This document shows positions 44,285-52,771 of a DNA stretch of 64,000 bases, piece by piece; positions within the stretch are counted from its first letter, which is position 1, and every line of letters begins with the position of its first letter. The position numbers and the translations under genes were made by a program. Under the pieces are notes generated by a model, which was given only the letters and a program-made list of their open reading frames with translations, did not search any database and was not told the DNA's origin. The stretch is from contig NZ_CP118181.1 in assembly GCF_028748145.1 (NCBI RefSeq), forward strand, positions 689,433-753,432, read 5' to 3'. This DNA is from Entomospira culicis (GTDB lineage Bacteria > Spirochaetota > Spirochaetia > WRBN01).

Positions 44285-45776
44285 GTAAATCTCCTTCGAG
44301 AAGAGCCGATAAGCAACGTAAAAATCGCTCTTGTGCTAAGGGATGTTGCTTAAAAATTCCTACATCTTCTAGCACATGAAAAAATACCGCGCCTACGGCA
44401 TGGTCTAGAATCTTATCGACACTATCTTGGGTTATATTTAGATAATTTTTATTAACATAGTCATAAATATCTCTAAATTTATGCATAAAATCGGTTGAGA
44501 CATTATCGCCTAATAACCAGCTTTTCAATATGCTCAATTCAGATAGCAGTCGCCCTGGTAAGATGGCTAGCCCCATCACCTCGATGAGACCGATATTCTC
44601 TTTTTTAATGGCGTGCCAAGGACGATGTGGATGAAAAATTCCATCTGGATGTGCGTCATTGGTACGATTGTTACGTAAGGCAAGATCGAGGATATAGATC
44701 TTTTTTTCTTTGCGTAATATGGGCGTAATGGTGTTGTGCCTAGTCTTTTCCGTAGATGCCAGAAGCTCTACTTGCGGATCACTGTAGTTGCGCCAATGGG
44801 TTAATATTTGATTGGCAAGAGCGATAAGTTCGGTGCGATTTGTTGACTCTAGGCGTAGCGTACTGATGGGCCAATGGAGTCGTCCGATTTTTATCGAAGG
44901 ATATCTTTTTGTCTCATACCTATCGATGGTAGAGGCCCGATGCATGGCAAATGTGTAGCGCCCAGCTTGGGCGTGGTCATGACTTAAAATACTCCCACCG
45001 ACGATCGGTAAGTCGGCATTGAAGCCAATAAAGTAGTGCGGAAATTGATCAACAAAATCGAACATCATGGTAAATGCCTGTCGATCAATACGCATCGGTC
45101 GGTGTTCCTCATGAAAAACAATGGCATGCTCATCATAATATAAGTAAGGAGAATATTGCAAATAATAGGGTTGCTCCCCTAGGGTTAATCGGACAATACG
45201 ATGCTGTTGCCGAGGTGCTTGGTTACATGTTCCAGCATAGCCGACATTCTCTTTACAGAGGGGGCAAGTGGGATATTTTTTCTCCTTATTTTGATGTGCT
45301 TGAAGAATAGCCTTAGGATCTTTTTCAGGTTTAGCTAGATTTATGGTGATGTCTAGAAGGCCAAAGGGGCTGGTATACTTCCACTTTTTATCTAAGTTTA
45401 ATCGATCCTTATTAATGTAATGGGAAGCAATTGCTAAATGATAAAAATAGCTGGTGGCCTCTTCTGGGTTTTGTCGATAAAGATGCCAAAAGCGATCATT
45501 AATGGCATGAGGTCTTGGCATGAGGATGTTCATGACTGCGGATTCAAACAACTCTTGAGGTAAATGATTTTTATCAAATGGATATAGCATAGAGAGTAGT
45601 TCGCTTAGTGTTGTAAAGGCTACCGCTTGATTATCGATGCTATTGAGTTTCTCAACCTCAAAGAAAAAGAGTAATTGATTATAGCAATAGTCCCGTTCGT
45701 CGCGAGAAAAAAGCTGATGAGCTTCGCCATAACCTAGCAGTGTTTGGAGTAGAGGTTCTAGTATCTTGTTATCCAT
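44274..45776 (-). CDS. galT: UDP-glucose--hexose-1-phosphate uridylyltransferase, class II
   Basis: 500 aa. The length and ENIGLIEVMGLAILPGRLL identify the Firmicutes-type class II GalT. CPLCKENVGYAG, FNADLPIVGGSILSHDHAQAGR and HPHRPWHAIKKEN are also present. It swaps UMP between UDP-glucose and galactose-1-phosphate. The ATG at 45776 is chosen because it overlaps the galK stop by 8 bp; the longer reading to 45950 would run through galK. Confidence 0.93.
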   Translation of the reverse strand: MDNKILEPLLQTLLGYGEAHQLFSRDERDYCYNQLLFFFEVEKLNSIDNQAVAFTTLSELLSMLYPFDKNHLPQELFESAVMNILMPRPHAINDRFWHLYRQNPEEATSYFYHLAIASHYINKDRLNLDKKWKYTSPFGLLDITINLAKPEKDPKAILQAHQNKEKKYPTCPLCKENVGYAGTCNQAPRQQHRIVRLTLGEQPYYLQYSPYLYYDEHAIVFHEEHRPMRIDRQAFTMMFDFVDQFPHYFIGFNADLPIVGGSILSHDHAQAGRYTFAMHRASTIDRYETKRYPSIKIGRLHWPISTLRLESTNRTELIALANQILTHWRNYSDPQVELLASTEKTRHNTITPILRKEKKIYILDLALRNNRTNDAHPDGIFHPHRPWHAIKKENIGLIEVMGLAILPGRLLSELSILKSWLLGDNVSTDFMHKFRDIYDYVNKNYLNITQDSVDKILDHAVGAVFFHVLEDVGIFKQHPLAQERFLRCLSALLEGDLHVS

Positions 45777-47049
45777 GATTATCTTGTGGTTGCAGTTGTA
45801 TGCTTCCAATTGGGCGTATGTTAAGAACGATACTGGCATCTTGTCCAAAAATATTGTCCATCTTTTCTTTAAATTCTTGTAAATTATCACTCTTGAGAAA
45901 TACTTGGATTGTCCCTGCGAAGCCACCGCCATGTACACGGGCGATGCCATTTTTGGATAAAAAATCTTCTGCTAACGCTAAGGCTAGTGCTAAATGTTGA
46001 TGAAGAGGATCTTTTGAAGAGTAGATGTTTTGTAAATATTTAAAAGAGCTTGCGCCAGAATCAGCAAAAAGACGAAGAAATTCTGGTAGATTATTTTTTT
46101 GTAAATATTTAATTGATTGCTCTACCCGCATATTTTCTCCAAAAAAATGCATTGTACGTAAGAGACTGCGATCGCTTACTTTCTGGCGTAAGTCAGGTAA
46201 ATTTTGCGTAAAGTGCCTCGGATCAACCTCACTTAATCGCTCTTTTTGAAAAAATTGCGCCACGGCTTGCATTTCATCTTTTATCGCTCGATAATCTTCT
46301 GTAAGATCGGCATGCGATCCGCCAGTGTTAATAATGCAGAGCTCATAATCCGTTTGCGCCAGATTAAAAGGAATCGGTGTAACTTTTGGTATCTTTGGAT
46401 TGTAAAAATCGATAGCGATAACACCTCCCACACTACAGGCCAGCTGATCCATGAGACCACAGGGTTTATTAAAGTAATGATTTTCGCTGTATTGACTTAT
46501 TTGTGCAATGGTAATTGGATCAATCATTGCATGATTGTAGAGATGCGATAAAATAGTTGCGATAAGCACCTCAAATGCTGCCGAAGAGGAGAGTCCAGAT
46601 CCTTCCAAAATATCGCTTTGAATGGATGCACTGAATCCACCAATGGCGTAGCCTAACTGTTGGAATCGGGCGCAAATACCGCGAATGAGGGCGAGGGATG
46701 TGCCAAACTCATCGGGATTGATGGCTAAGTTATCGAGATTTAGCGGAGGGATGTTAAAGCCTTCTGTTTGAACGCGGATGATGTTCTGCTGGTTTGGGGC
46801 AACCACGGCAATCATGTCGAGATCGATGGCGGTGGCGATGACTTTTCCTTGCTGATGATCGGTGTGATTACCGATAAGCTCACTACGTCCTGGGGTACTA
46901 AAGAGGGCAGTGGGCTCGGTTTTAAAGTGCTCCTTAAAGGAGTGCACTAGGAGTAGATAACGCTCTTTTGCGGTTTCTGGATAGCGATAGAGTTGATTGA
47001 AGGTCTCCTGAAAAGCATTATTTTGGATCTGTTGTTGGAGTGTGGGCAT
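45769..47049 (-). CDS. galK: Galactokinase
   Basis: 426 aa. GRSELIGNHTDHQQGKV is the galactokinase signature, ILEGSGLSSSAAFEV the GHMP ATP loop, and GGSHADLTEDYRAIKDEM and GGGFAGTIQVFL the C-terminal motifs. The ATG at 47049 has AAGGAG 6 nt upstream. It is preceded by a perfect consensus promoter, so an extension to 47163 would lie across the promoter and is wrong. First gene of galKTM. Confidence 0.96.
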   Translation of the reverse strand: MPTLQQQIQNNAFQETFNQLYRYPETAKERYLLLVHSFKEHFKTEPTALFSTPGRSELIGNHTDHQQGKVIATAIDLDMIAVVAPNQQNIIRVQTEGFNIPPLNLDNLAINPDEFGTSLALIRGICARFQQLGYAIGGFSASIQSDILEGSGLSSSAAFEVLIATILSHLYNHAMIDPITIAQISQYSENHYFNKPCGLMDQLACSVGGVIAIDFYNPKIPKVTPIPFNLAQTDYELCIINTGGSHADLTEDYRAIKDEMQAVAQFFQKERLSEVDPRHFTQNLPDLRQKVSDRSLLRTMHFFGENMRVEQSIKYLQKNNLPEFLRLFADSGASSFKYLQNIYSSKDPLHQHLALALALAEDFLSKNGIARVHGGGFAGTIQVFLKSDNLQEFKEKMDNIFGQDASIVLNIRPIGSIQLQPQDNHG

Positions 47050-47052
47050 GCG

Positions 47053-47088
47053 AATCTCCTTTTTAGTGAAAAATAGTAAAAATTTACT
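47053..47088 (-). promoter_or_regulatory. galK leader with operator-like repeat
   Basis: AGTAAA-TT-TTTACT (47088-47075, minus strand) is a perfect 6-bp inverted repeat placed at about +4 of the transcript. The downstream T-rich run, CACT and AAGGAGATT match the leader of the sugar symporter. It is a likely shared operator for a galactose-responsive repressor. Confidence 0.6.
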
Positions 47089-47091
47089 TAA

Positions 47092-47120
47092 ATTATACCA
47101 CGCCTTCTTTTTCTTGTCAA
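47092..47120 (-). promoter_or_regulatory. Promoter of galKTM (full consensus)
   Basis: Minus strand: TTGACA (47120-47115), 17-bp spacer, TATAAT (47097-47092): both hexamers match the sigma-70 consensus exactly. Confidence 0.88.
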
Positions 47121-47166
47121 GCGGTGAAGCGGGAATAGGGAATTCGGTTTTTTGTGTTAGCACCTA

Positions 47167-47195
47167 TTGATTAAAGAGTTCGCATATATTATAAT
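47167..47195 (+). promoter_or_regulatory. Promoter of the iron alcohol dehydrogenase gene
   Basis: TTGATT (47167-47172), 17-bp spacer, TATAAT (47190-47195), followed by a short leader with GAGAGGAG before the ATG. Confidence 0.75.
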
Positions 47196-47216
47196 GTAAA
47201 GAGAGAGGAGAACTGT

Positions 47217-48374
47217 ATGTTGACATTTAATTTTTATCGCCCCACTAATCTGCTTTTTGGCGAGGGAAAGATTGAAGAACTTCCTTCGTTGGTGCAGAAA
47301 AGCGAGCGCATCTTGATGCTTTATGGCGGTGGTAGCATCAAAAAGAATGGGATTTACGATCGCACAAAAAAAGCTTTGGCGGGCTATCACCTTGTGGAGT
47401 TTGCAGGGATTGAACCCAATCCTCACTACGAAACCTGCATGAAGGCTGTGGAAGTGGTGCAAGCCGAGAAGATTTCCTTGATTTTAGCCGTGGGTGGCGG
47501 TAGTGTCATGGATGCTGCTAAATTTATTGGCTTGGCCGCCAAACTTCCATCGGGGAGCGACGCTTGGCAAGATGCTGTGTTGCATAGTCATCGTCGGCAA
47601 GATGCTGTGCCTGTTGCGGTAATTCCTACCTTGGCGGCAACGGGTAGCGAGATGAATGCCGGCTTTGTGATCTCCAACGTTGGGTTAACCGAGAAGCGCG
47701 CGGGAGGCAATCCTCTGGTTATCCCCCAATTTGCCATCATGGAACCAAGTGCGACGGCAAGTTGTGATCTGCGTCAAACCAGTAATGGCATTGCCGATGC
47801 TTATGTGCATGTATTGGAGCAATATCTTACCACAGATAAGGGCGAGACGTTGCAATCGTATTGGGCAGAAGGTGTCTTAAAGACGATTCTTCAGGTTGCT
47901 CCTAAGTTGATGGCAAATTTAGCGGATCTCGAAGCGCGCGCCATCTTTATGCACGCAGCGACGATGGCGCTGAACGGGATGATTAGCATGGGCGTAACCA
48001 GTGACTGGGCGACGCACATGATTGGGCATGAGCTAACGATTCTCTATGGCACCGATCACGGGCGCACCTTGACCATCGTGATGCCTAATCTTTGGCGCGT
48101 ACGTCGGGAGATTAAGATGGGTCGCTTGGCACAATATGGCCGTAATGTTCTAGATTTAACCGGTAGCGATAGCGAAGTCGCCGATGCTGCGATTATCGAG
48201 ACTGAAAAATTCTTTGTATCCATTAATATGCCCATTAAACTAAGTCAAGCTGATATCCCAGCTGATGCCGTGGAAGCCGTAAGCGCTAAAGTTGCCAAGC
48301 GTGGCGATCGATTTGGTGAGGATGGTCAAGTCGATAGCACGATGATCCATGCGATCTTGACATTAGCGAAATAA
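47217..48374 (+). CDS. Iron-containing alcohol dehydrogenase (YqhD/BDH-like)
   Basis: 385 aa. FYRPTNLLFGEGKIEELP is the family start, and VGGGSVMDAAKFI the NAD(P)-binding loop. The metal ligands are in NGIADAYVHVLE (Asp, His) and HMIGHELTILYGTDHGRTL (two His). It matches the NAD(P)H-dependent butanol dehydrogenase/YqhD aldehyde reductases and would dispose of fermentation reductant or toxic aldehydes. Single-gene unit, with its own promoter and terminator. Confidence 0.93.
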   Translation: MLTFNFYRPTNLLFGEGKIEELPSLVQKSERILMLYGGGSIKKNGIYDRTKKALAGYHLVEFAGIEPNPHYETCMKAVEVVQAEKISLILAVGGGSVMDAAKFIGLAAKLPSGSDAWQDAVLHSHRRQDAVPVAVIPTLAATGSEMNAGFVISNVGLTEKRAGGNPLVIPQFAIMEPSATASCDLRQTSNGIADAYVHVLEQYLTTDKGETLQSYWAEGVLKTILQVAPKLMANLADLEARAIFMHAATMALNGMISMGVTSDWATHMIGHELTILYGTDHGRTLTIVMPNLWRVRREIKMGRLAQYGRNVLDLTGSDSEVADAAIIETEKFFVSINMPIKLSQADIPADAVEAVSAKVAKRGDRFGEDGQVDSTMIHAILTLAK

Positions 48375-48384
48375 TCATCTATAA

Positions 48385-48418
48385 TAGCATGACATCGAGC
48401 GTGTCATGCTAATTTTTT
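48385..48418 (+). terminator. Intrinsic terminator of the alcohol dehydrogenase gene
   Basis: TAGCATGACA (48385-48394) pairs perfectly with TGTCATGCTA (48402-48411) over a 7-nt loop, followed by six T. Confidence 0.9.
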
Positions 48419-48433
48419 ATACAGGGAGCGATG

Positions 48434-49390
48434 ATGGGGAAGCCAATTCAACTCTTTTTACTTAATGGCAGACCAGACGGCGTTGCCATTGCCGAGCTAT
48501 CTAACTGGACGGGGCAATTAATGCGCATTCCGCGCCCGCGCCTGCCAGAGCTTTCGCACCGTAAGGATATCCAAAGTACGGGCGTCTACTTTCTCTTTGG
48601 CTTGGACGAAAACGACAAAATGATGGTCTATATTGGGGAGACCGATAATGTTTACAAGCGCCTCATGCAACATTATAGCGACGAAAAGAAGGAATTTTGG
48701 CAAGAAGCCGTCGCGGTGGTGGCGAGTAAAAATTCACTCAATAAAGCAGGGGTGCGTTACTTGGAAGAGCTCTTTCATCGACGGGCGAAAGAGGTAAATC
48801 GTTATAAAATAATGAATAGTCAGACACCGTCGGGAAGCCCCCTTTCGGAATCAGAAATCTCCACGCTGAATGAATTTGCCGAGAATGTGATTCTTATCCT
48901 TGGCGGAGCGCTCGCGCATAAACTCTTCGAGCCGATTAATACCCGTAAAGTGGTAATCAATCCCGTGGATAATACCATTACGCAGTCGCCGACAACGCCT
49001 TCCGATGACGAAGAGAGCGATAATATTATCTATGAGTTGACAGCAAAAAATAATCGTGGTAAGGCTTATGGCTATCCTACCAACGATGGATTTCTTGTGC
49101 TTAAAGGCAGTTATGTGGATTTGGTAGAGGAGCATAGTCCTTATATACCAGCGAAGGTACGATTATTAAGAGACAAGTTAAATGATGATGAAATTTTGAA
49201 AGAAGATATTCTTTTCCGAACGGCTTCTGCCGCGGCTAAATTTGTTTTCAATGGTTCGGTCAATGGAAAGATCATGTGGAAAACCCCTGATGGACGCACT
49301 TTAAATGATGTGGAACGTGTGGATAGCCAGCGTATCCAAGCCGAACTAGATAAGCAAGAAGAGGATACGGACGAGGACGACGCGCTTTAA
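48434..49390 (+). CDS. GIY-YIG nuclease-domain protein with C-terminal DUF4357
   Basis: About 318 aa. The GIY-YIG-type domain lies at about residues 48-110 (TGVYFLFGLDENDKMMVYIGETDNVYKRLMQH). The canonical Tyr pair is GVYFLF and VYIGE, so the motif is degenerate but plausible. The last 100 residues (GKAYGYPTNDGFLVLKGSYV to TPDGRTLNDVE) are a DUF4357 domain, often attached to such nucleases. GGGAG at 48424-48428 fits the second of two adjacent ATG codons (48434; 48431 is possible). Likely a defence or DNA-processing protein. Confidence 0.8.
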   Translation: MGKPIQLFLLNGRPDGVAIAELSNWTGQLMRIPRPRLPELSHRKDIQSTGVYFLFGLDENDKMMVYIGETDNVYKRLMQHYSDEKKEFWQEAVAVVASKNSLNKAGVRYLEELFHRRAKEVNRYKIMNSQTPSGSPLSESEISTLNEFAENVILILGGALAHKLFEPINTRKVVINPVDNTITQSPTTPSDDEESDNIIYELTAKNNRGKAYGYPTNDGFLVLKGSYVDLVEEHSPYIPAKVRLLRDKLNDDEILKEDILFRTASAAAKFVFNGSVNGKIMWKTPDGRTLNDVERVDSQRIQAELDKQEEDTDEDDAL

Positions 49391-49395
49391 TGGGA

Positions 49396-49424
49396 TTGTT
49401 TTTTTAGGGTAAAGAAGATATAAT
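49396..49424 (+). promoter_or_regulatory. Promoter of the duplicated lipoprotein, leaderless type
   Basis: TTGTTT (49396-49401), 17-bp spacer, TATAAT (49419-49424), then 6 nt to the ATG; no ribosome binding site. Confidence 0.6.
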
Positions 49425-49430
49425 GTAGCC

Positions 49431-51632
49431 ATGAGAAAGTTTTTGCCATGGCTACTGCTTATTGTGAGTTGCACGCCTTCGCCCACGGATAGCGCGATCC
49501 CTCCTTCTGATGGGGCGATTATCCTCGAGAAACCAACCGAGCTTATCGAATTAACTGAATCCCCGCACTGGGTCTATCAACAAGTCTTGTCGATCCATAC
49601 GACGACCGAAGCGCTTAACGCGTCGCTAACGGGGCGAACGCTAGCAGATTTCGATAAAACGAAAGAGGTTGGTTACGAGCTATTGCACCACCGCGAAGAG
49701 ATTAAGCGTCCGCAAATGTACGCCGACTATCAAGGCTTTGACGCGGCGTTGCTCGCTACCTTAATGGCGTATACACTCAGCGATGCCGAGATCAACAACC
49801 TGCACTATTACGGCTTAACCTCGCCCGACACCTTGGCTGGGCAGTTGCTCATGAGTTGGCTTATCATGTATCCCCCAGTCGACTTTTTTGGCGCATGGTA
49901 CCCCGATATCGCCTATGCTGGCAACGGCTTTTGGTCTGAATTTTTTACTCGCTATTATGGTAGCGCCGAATTTACCAAAAAGATGGATACCAGTGGCATG
50001 ACTTGGTTAGAGATGATAGAAAGAATGACAGAGGAATGGCAAGAGAATGATTTAAGCGTGTGGTGGTTTTGGACAGATTATGAAGTTGCGATAAAAAAGA
50101 CTATAGATATCCGCCATGCACTTTTGTTAGCGCAGTTGATGGAGGATTATCAAGCGAAGAGACCTCTTCCGCCAAAGCTTTACGAGGCGCTGGCTAACTT
50201 TCTTGCCTATCACCGAATTGCCGTAGGCTTTCCCTCTCACTTTGATGATTATCAACCCAAGCAAAAGAGAGAGTGGTGGTCAACGGCAAGCGGTGCGCCC
50301 ACCTTTATCGACATGAACATCTCCTATCATTTAATCGATAAATATAATTTATCCAACCCAAACACGATTCCGGGGCAGTTGCTCGCGATTCAATTTATCG
50401 ATTACATTCACTGGTTTGATTGGGATGGATATCTCGAGGCATTAAAAGGATTACTGGGCAGTCAGCAATTCATCGAGCAACGACTGCGCTATAGCCATCA
50501 AGAAAAAGAGACCTATCTCAAAGAGGTGGAAAATCTCTATAAAATGATGGAGGAGGTTGATTATCGCTGGCGCGGAGGTGAGGGCGATCCTGAAACAATT
50601 CTCTATTTGGCTAGGCTTGCCGATAAACATCCGCTCTATCAGCAGGCGATGCGCTTAACTAGAGTTATGCCATCGGTGGAATCTCATAGTAATCATCTGG
50701 TGTTAGAGGAGATTGACTGGAATAACCGTTATTACGTTGCGGTACAGCATCGGGAGAAGTTGGGCTATCCTGCAGACTATGCAGATTATCGGGGTTATGA
50801 CGCGCGTGTTGTAGACGTGATGATGCAGAATGTATTCTCTACTAAAGAAATTGCCATGTTAAAAGAGATGGATCTTACTAGCCCCGATACCATTCCCGGA
50901 CTCTTGTTGATTGGCTGGATGCTTCGCGAGCAGTCTGCAGAGCATTTTCACGCGTGGTATCCCGATATTCCTCTCGCCTTATCGCCTGACAACTTTTGGA
51001 CGGAGGCATTAGCGCGTATCTATGGCAGTCGTACCTTTGTTGAAGAAAATAAATGGTTTAATGAGCTAGATGGAAGTGCTTGGCTAGCACTTTTAGAGAC
51101 TCTAGAAAATACAACCTCGGAGGAAGAAGGGTACTTTTCAGAACATGAAATGTATTGGTATGCTATTAATTTTCGACGTGACTTATATAAAATGGCCGAA
51201 GAGCGACGCTTAATGTTATTGCGAGATCTTTTATCAAGAGAAACCATTGAGAATGAGCGAGTTAACGAGGCACTGATTCAGGTGCTAGCCTATCATAATG
51301 AGCATATTGGCTTTGCCTCTTATTATAATGATTTCGTGTTAACCAAAGAGAATCAATCATCTAGCGAAAACTTGGTGGATCAGCTCCGTATTTTTAGGAA
51401 TTTAACAAGAGATTTTATCCGGTATCTTGATGCGTGGAGTTATGGCCGCGATATCGTGGAGGCTGTGGGTAGTGAACAATTTTTGATTTATCTAACAGCC
51501 ACCGTTGAATCAGAAAAGATTAAAGGTACAAGATTTGAGCAGTATGCAAGTGCTTTTGAGCATATTTTAAATCCCTATTATAATATTTTAGAAGAGTTAT
51601 ACACGGCGGTATTGGAGGAGGGCTATCGATAG
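49431..51632 (+). CDS. Large lipoprotein with internal A-B-A-B duplication
   Basis: 733 aa, with a lipoprotein signal peptide ending in LLIVSC. Two halves of about 350 aa repeat each other. Module A has YADYQGFDA, LTSPDT, AWYPDI, FW-E and YGS-F in both halves (about 92-190 and 445-545). Module B has LAYH--IGF-S, D-Y, a tryptophan- and aspartate-rich segment and GS-QF near each end. Helix-rich, acidic, W/Y-rich. I do not recognise the family. Its 3' end overlaps mcrC by 10 bp on the other strand. Confidence 0.8.
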   Translation: MRKFLPWLLLIVSCTPSPTDSAIPPSDGAIILEKPTELIELTESPHWVYQQVLSIHTTTEALNASLTGRTLADFDKTKEVGYELLHHREEIKRPQMYADYQGFDAALLATLMAYTLSDAEINNLHYYGLTSPDTLAGQLLMSWLIMYPPVDFFGAWYPDIAYAGNGFWSEFFTRYYGSAEFTKKMDTSGMTWLEMIERMTEEWQENDLSVWWFWTDYEVAIKKTIDIRHALLLAQLMEDYQAKRPLPPKLYEALANFLAYHRIAVGFPSHFDDYQPKQKREWWSTASGAPTFIDMNISYHLIDKYNLSNPNTIPGQLLAIQFIDYIHWFDWDGYLEALKGLLGSQQFIEQRLRYSHQEKETYLKEVENLYKMMEEVDYRWRGGEGDPETILYLARLADKHPLYQQAMRLTRVMPSVESHSNHLVLEEIDWNNRYYVAVQHREKLGYPADYADYRGYDARVVDVMMQNVFSTKEIAMLKEMDLTSPDTIPGLLLIGWMLREQSAEHFHAWYPDIPLALSPDNFWTEALARIYGSRTFVEENKWFNELDGSAWLALLETLENTTSEEEGYFSEHEMYWYAINFRRDLYKMAEERRLMLLRDLLSRETIENERVNEALIQVLAYHNEHIGFASYYNDFVLTKENQSSSENLVDQLRIFRNLTRDFIRYLDAWSYGRDIVEAVGSEQFLIYLTATVESEKIKGTRFEQYASAFEHILNPYYNILEELYTAVLEEGYR

Positions 51633-52771
51633 GGGGTCGCTTGTTTTAATTGAGAAAAGATTTCCTCAATGATAGCGCATAGGTTTGACTCTATCTTGGT
51701 GTAATTCTTTTCCATTAAAGAAAATTGTGCGATAAAAAAGTATTTACCGTTCTTTTTGGGAATAACCTCAAGAGACATCGCTTCCTCCTCGTTCGTGCTT
51801 ACTGAGGGATAAAGGAGTAATCCAGCCGAGGCATGATGCTCGTGCACATAGGTATAAATTTGATAAAGATGTGCCGAGCGAGAGCCACTATACATCGAGG
51901 TAAATTTCGTGTCGACAATTAACGAAAATGCTTCTTTTTTAATCAAAATATCGCAATACATACTAGGCAGAATGTTTTGCTTTGTTGGATACTCGGGGGC
52001 AACTTGCCACATAATAGGCACATGTTGAGCCTCAACCGTGTAGCTGGCTAAATTGTATCGAAAAAAGTTACGAATCGCTCGCTCATAAATACCATAAAGA
52101 TATTTTGGGTCGCGCGATATCGAGTAGAGACTTTGTGTGCTATGTTGATGCGTATGTTGCATCAATTGGCTCAAGTGGAGGGCAAGCTGTGCCAAATTCA
52201 CTAGCCGTCGATCGTCTTGATTACGCGGGATAACCTTTATCTTTAATCGTTTTACTTCGCGTGCGTTCTTGGCTTGGATACCCAGTCGCGCTAATCGTTT
52301 CAAAAGAGCTTCGCTCTCTTGTAGTAAATTGGGCGTTGTATGAAACTCCATGAGTGTGGGCGATTTTTTAATCTCCTTTAGAATGTATGTAAGTGCCGTA
52401 AGGAGCAGTTGATTGAGGGTGTGGTTGAGCTCCAATACGTCATAGCGAATAGCAACGCTACCCTGCTGGAGCAACTGCTTTTGATAAGTCGAGGCGATAT
52501 CAATTTTTCCACGAACTCGTGTATTAACCTCTCGGGTATGCAGATAGTCTCGGCTCAATCCCTCTTTATATCGCTTGGCGAGTGCACTTTTAAAAAGCCT
52601 CAAGAAAAGAAGCGGTAGCATCTCGTTGTAATAATTCTCTTTATTAAAATAAGCGAGTTGCGTAAAATCATGCTCGCGCATGCTATCATAGAGCAAGAGC
52701 CACCAGATGTTGTTAAGCGGTATTTTATTTATAAAAAAATGGTCGCTCTCCGCTTGTGTATCGATGCTCAT
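51623..52771 (-). CDS. mcrC: McrC-like nuclease subunit of McrBC restriction
   Basis: 382 aa. IPLNNIWWLLLYD is the McrC start. REVNTRVRGKIDI and YGIYERAIRNFFRYNL follow, then a PD-(D/E)xK-type core, MYCDILIKKEAFSLIVDTKF. McrC supplies the DNA-cutting activity to the McrB GTPase in type IV restriction of modified DNA. It overlaps mcrB by 4 bp (ATGA). Confidence 0.88.
   Translation of the reverse strand: MSIDTQAESDHFFINKIPLNNIWWLLLYDSMREHDFTQLAYFNKENYYNEMLPLLFLRLFKSALAKRYKEGLSRDYLHTREVNTRVRGKIDIASTYQKQLLQQGSVAIRYDVLELNHTLNQLLLTALTYILKEIKKSPTLMEFHTTPNLLQESEALLKRLARLGIQAKNAREVKRLKIKVIPRNQDDRRLVNLAQLALHLSQLMQHTHQHSTQSLYSISRDPKYLYGIYERAIRNFFRYNLASYTVEAQHVPIMWQVAPEYPTKQNILPSMYCDILIKKEAFSLIVDTKFTSMYSGSRSAHLYQIYTYVHEHHASAGLLLYPSVSTNEEEAMSLEVIPKKNGKYFFIAQFSLMEKNYTKIESNLCAIIEEIFSQLKQATPYR

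Noticed and set aside
47050-47163. Longer galactokinase start
   Set aside because: The extension runs across a perfect consensus promoter and an operator-like repeat; the ATG at 47049 has AAGGAG.
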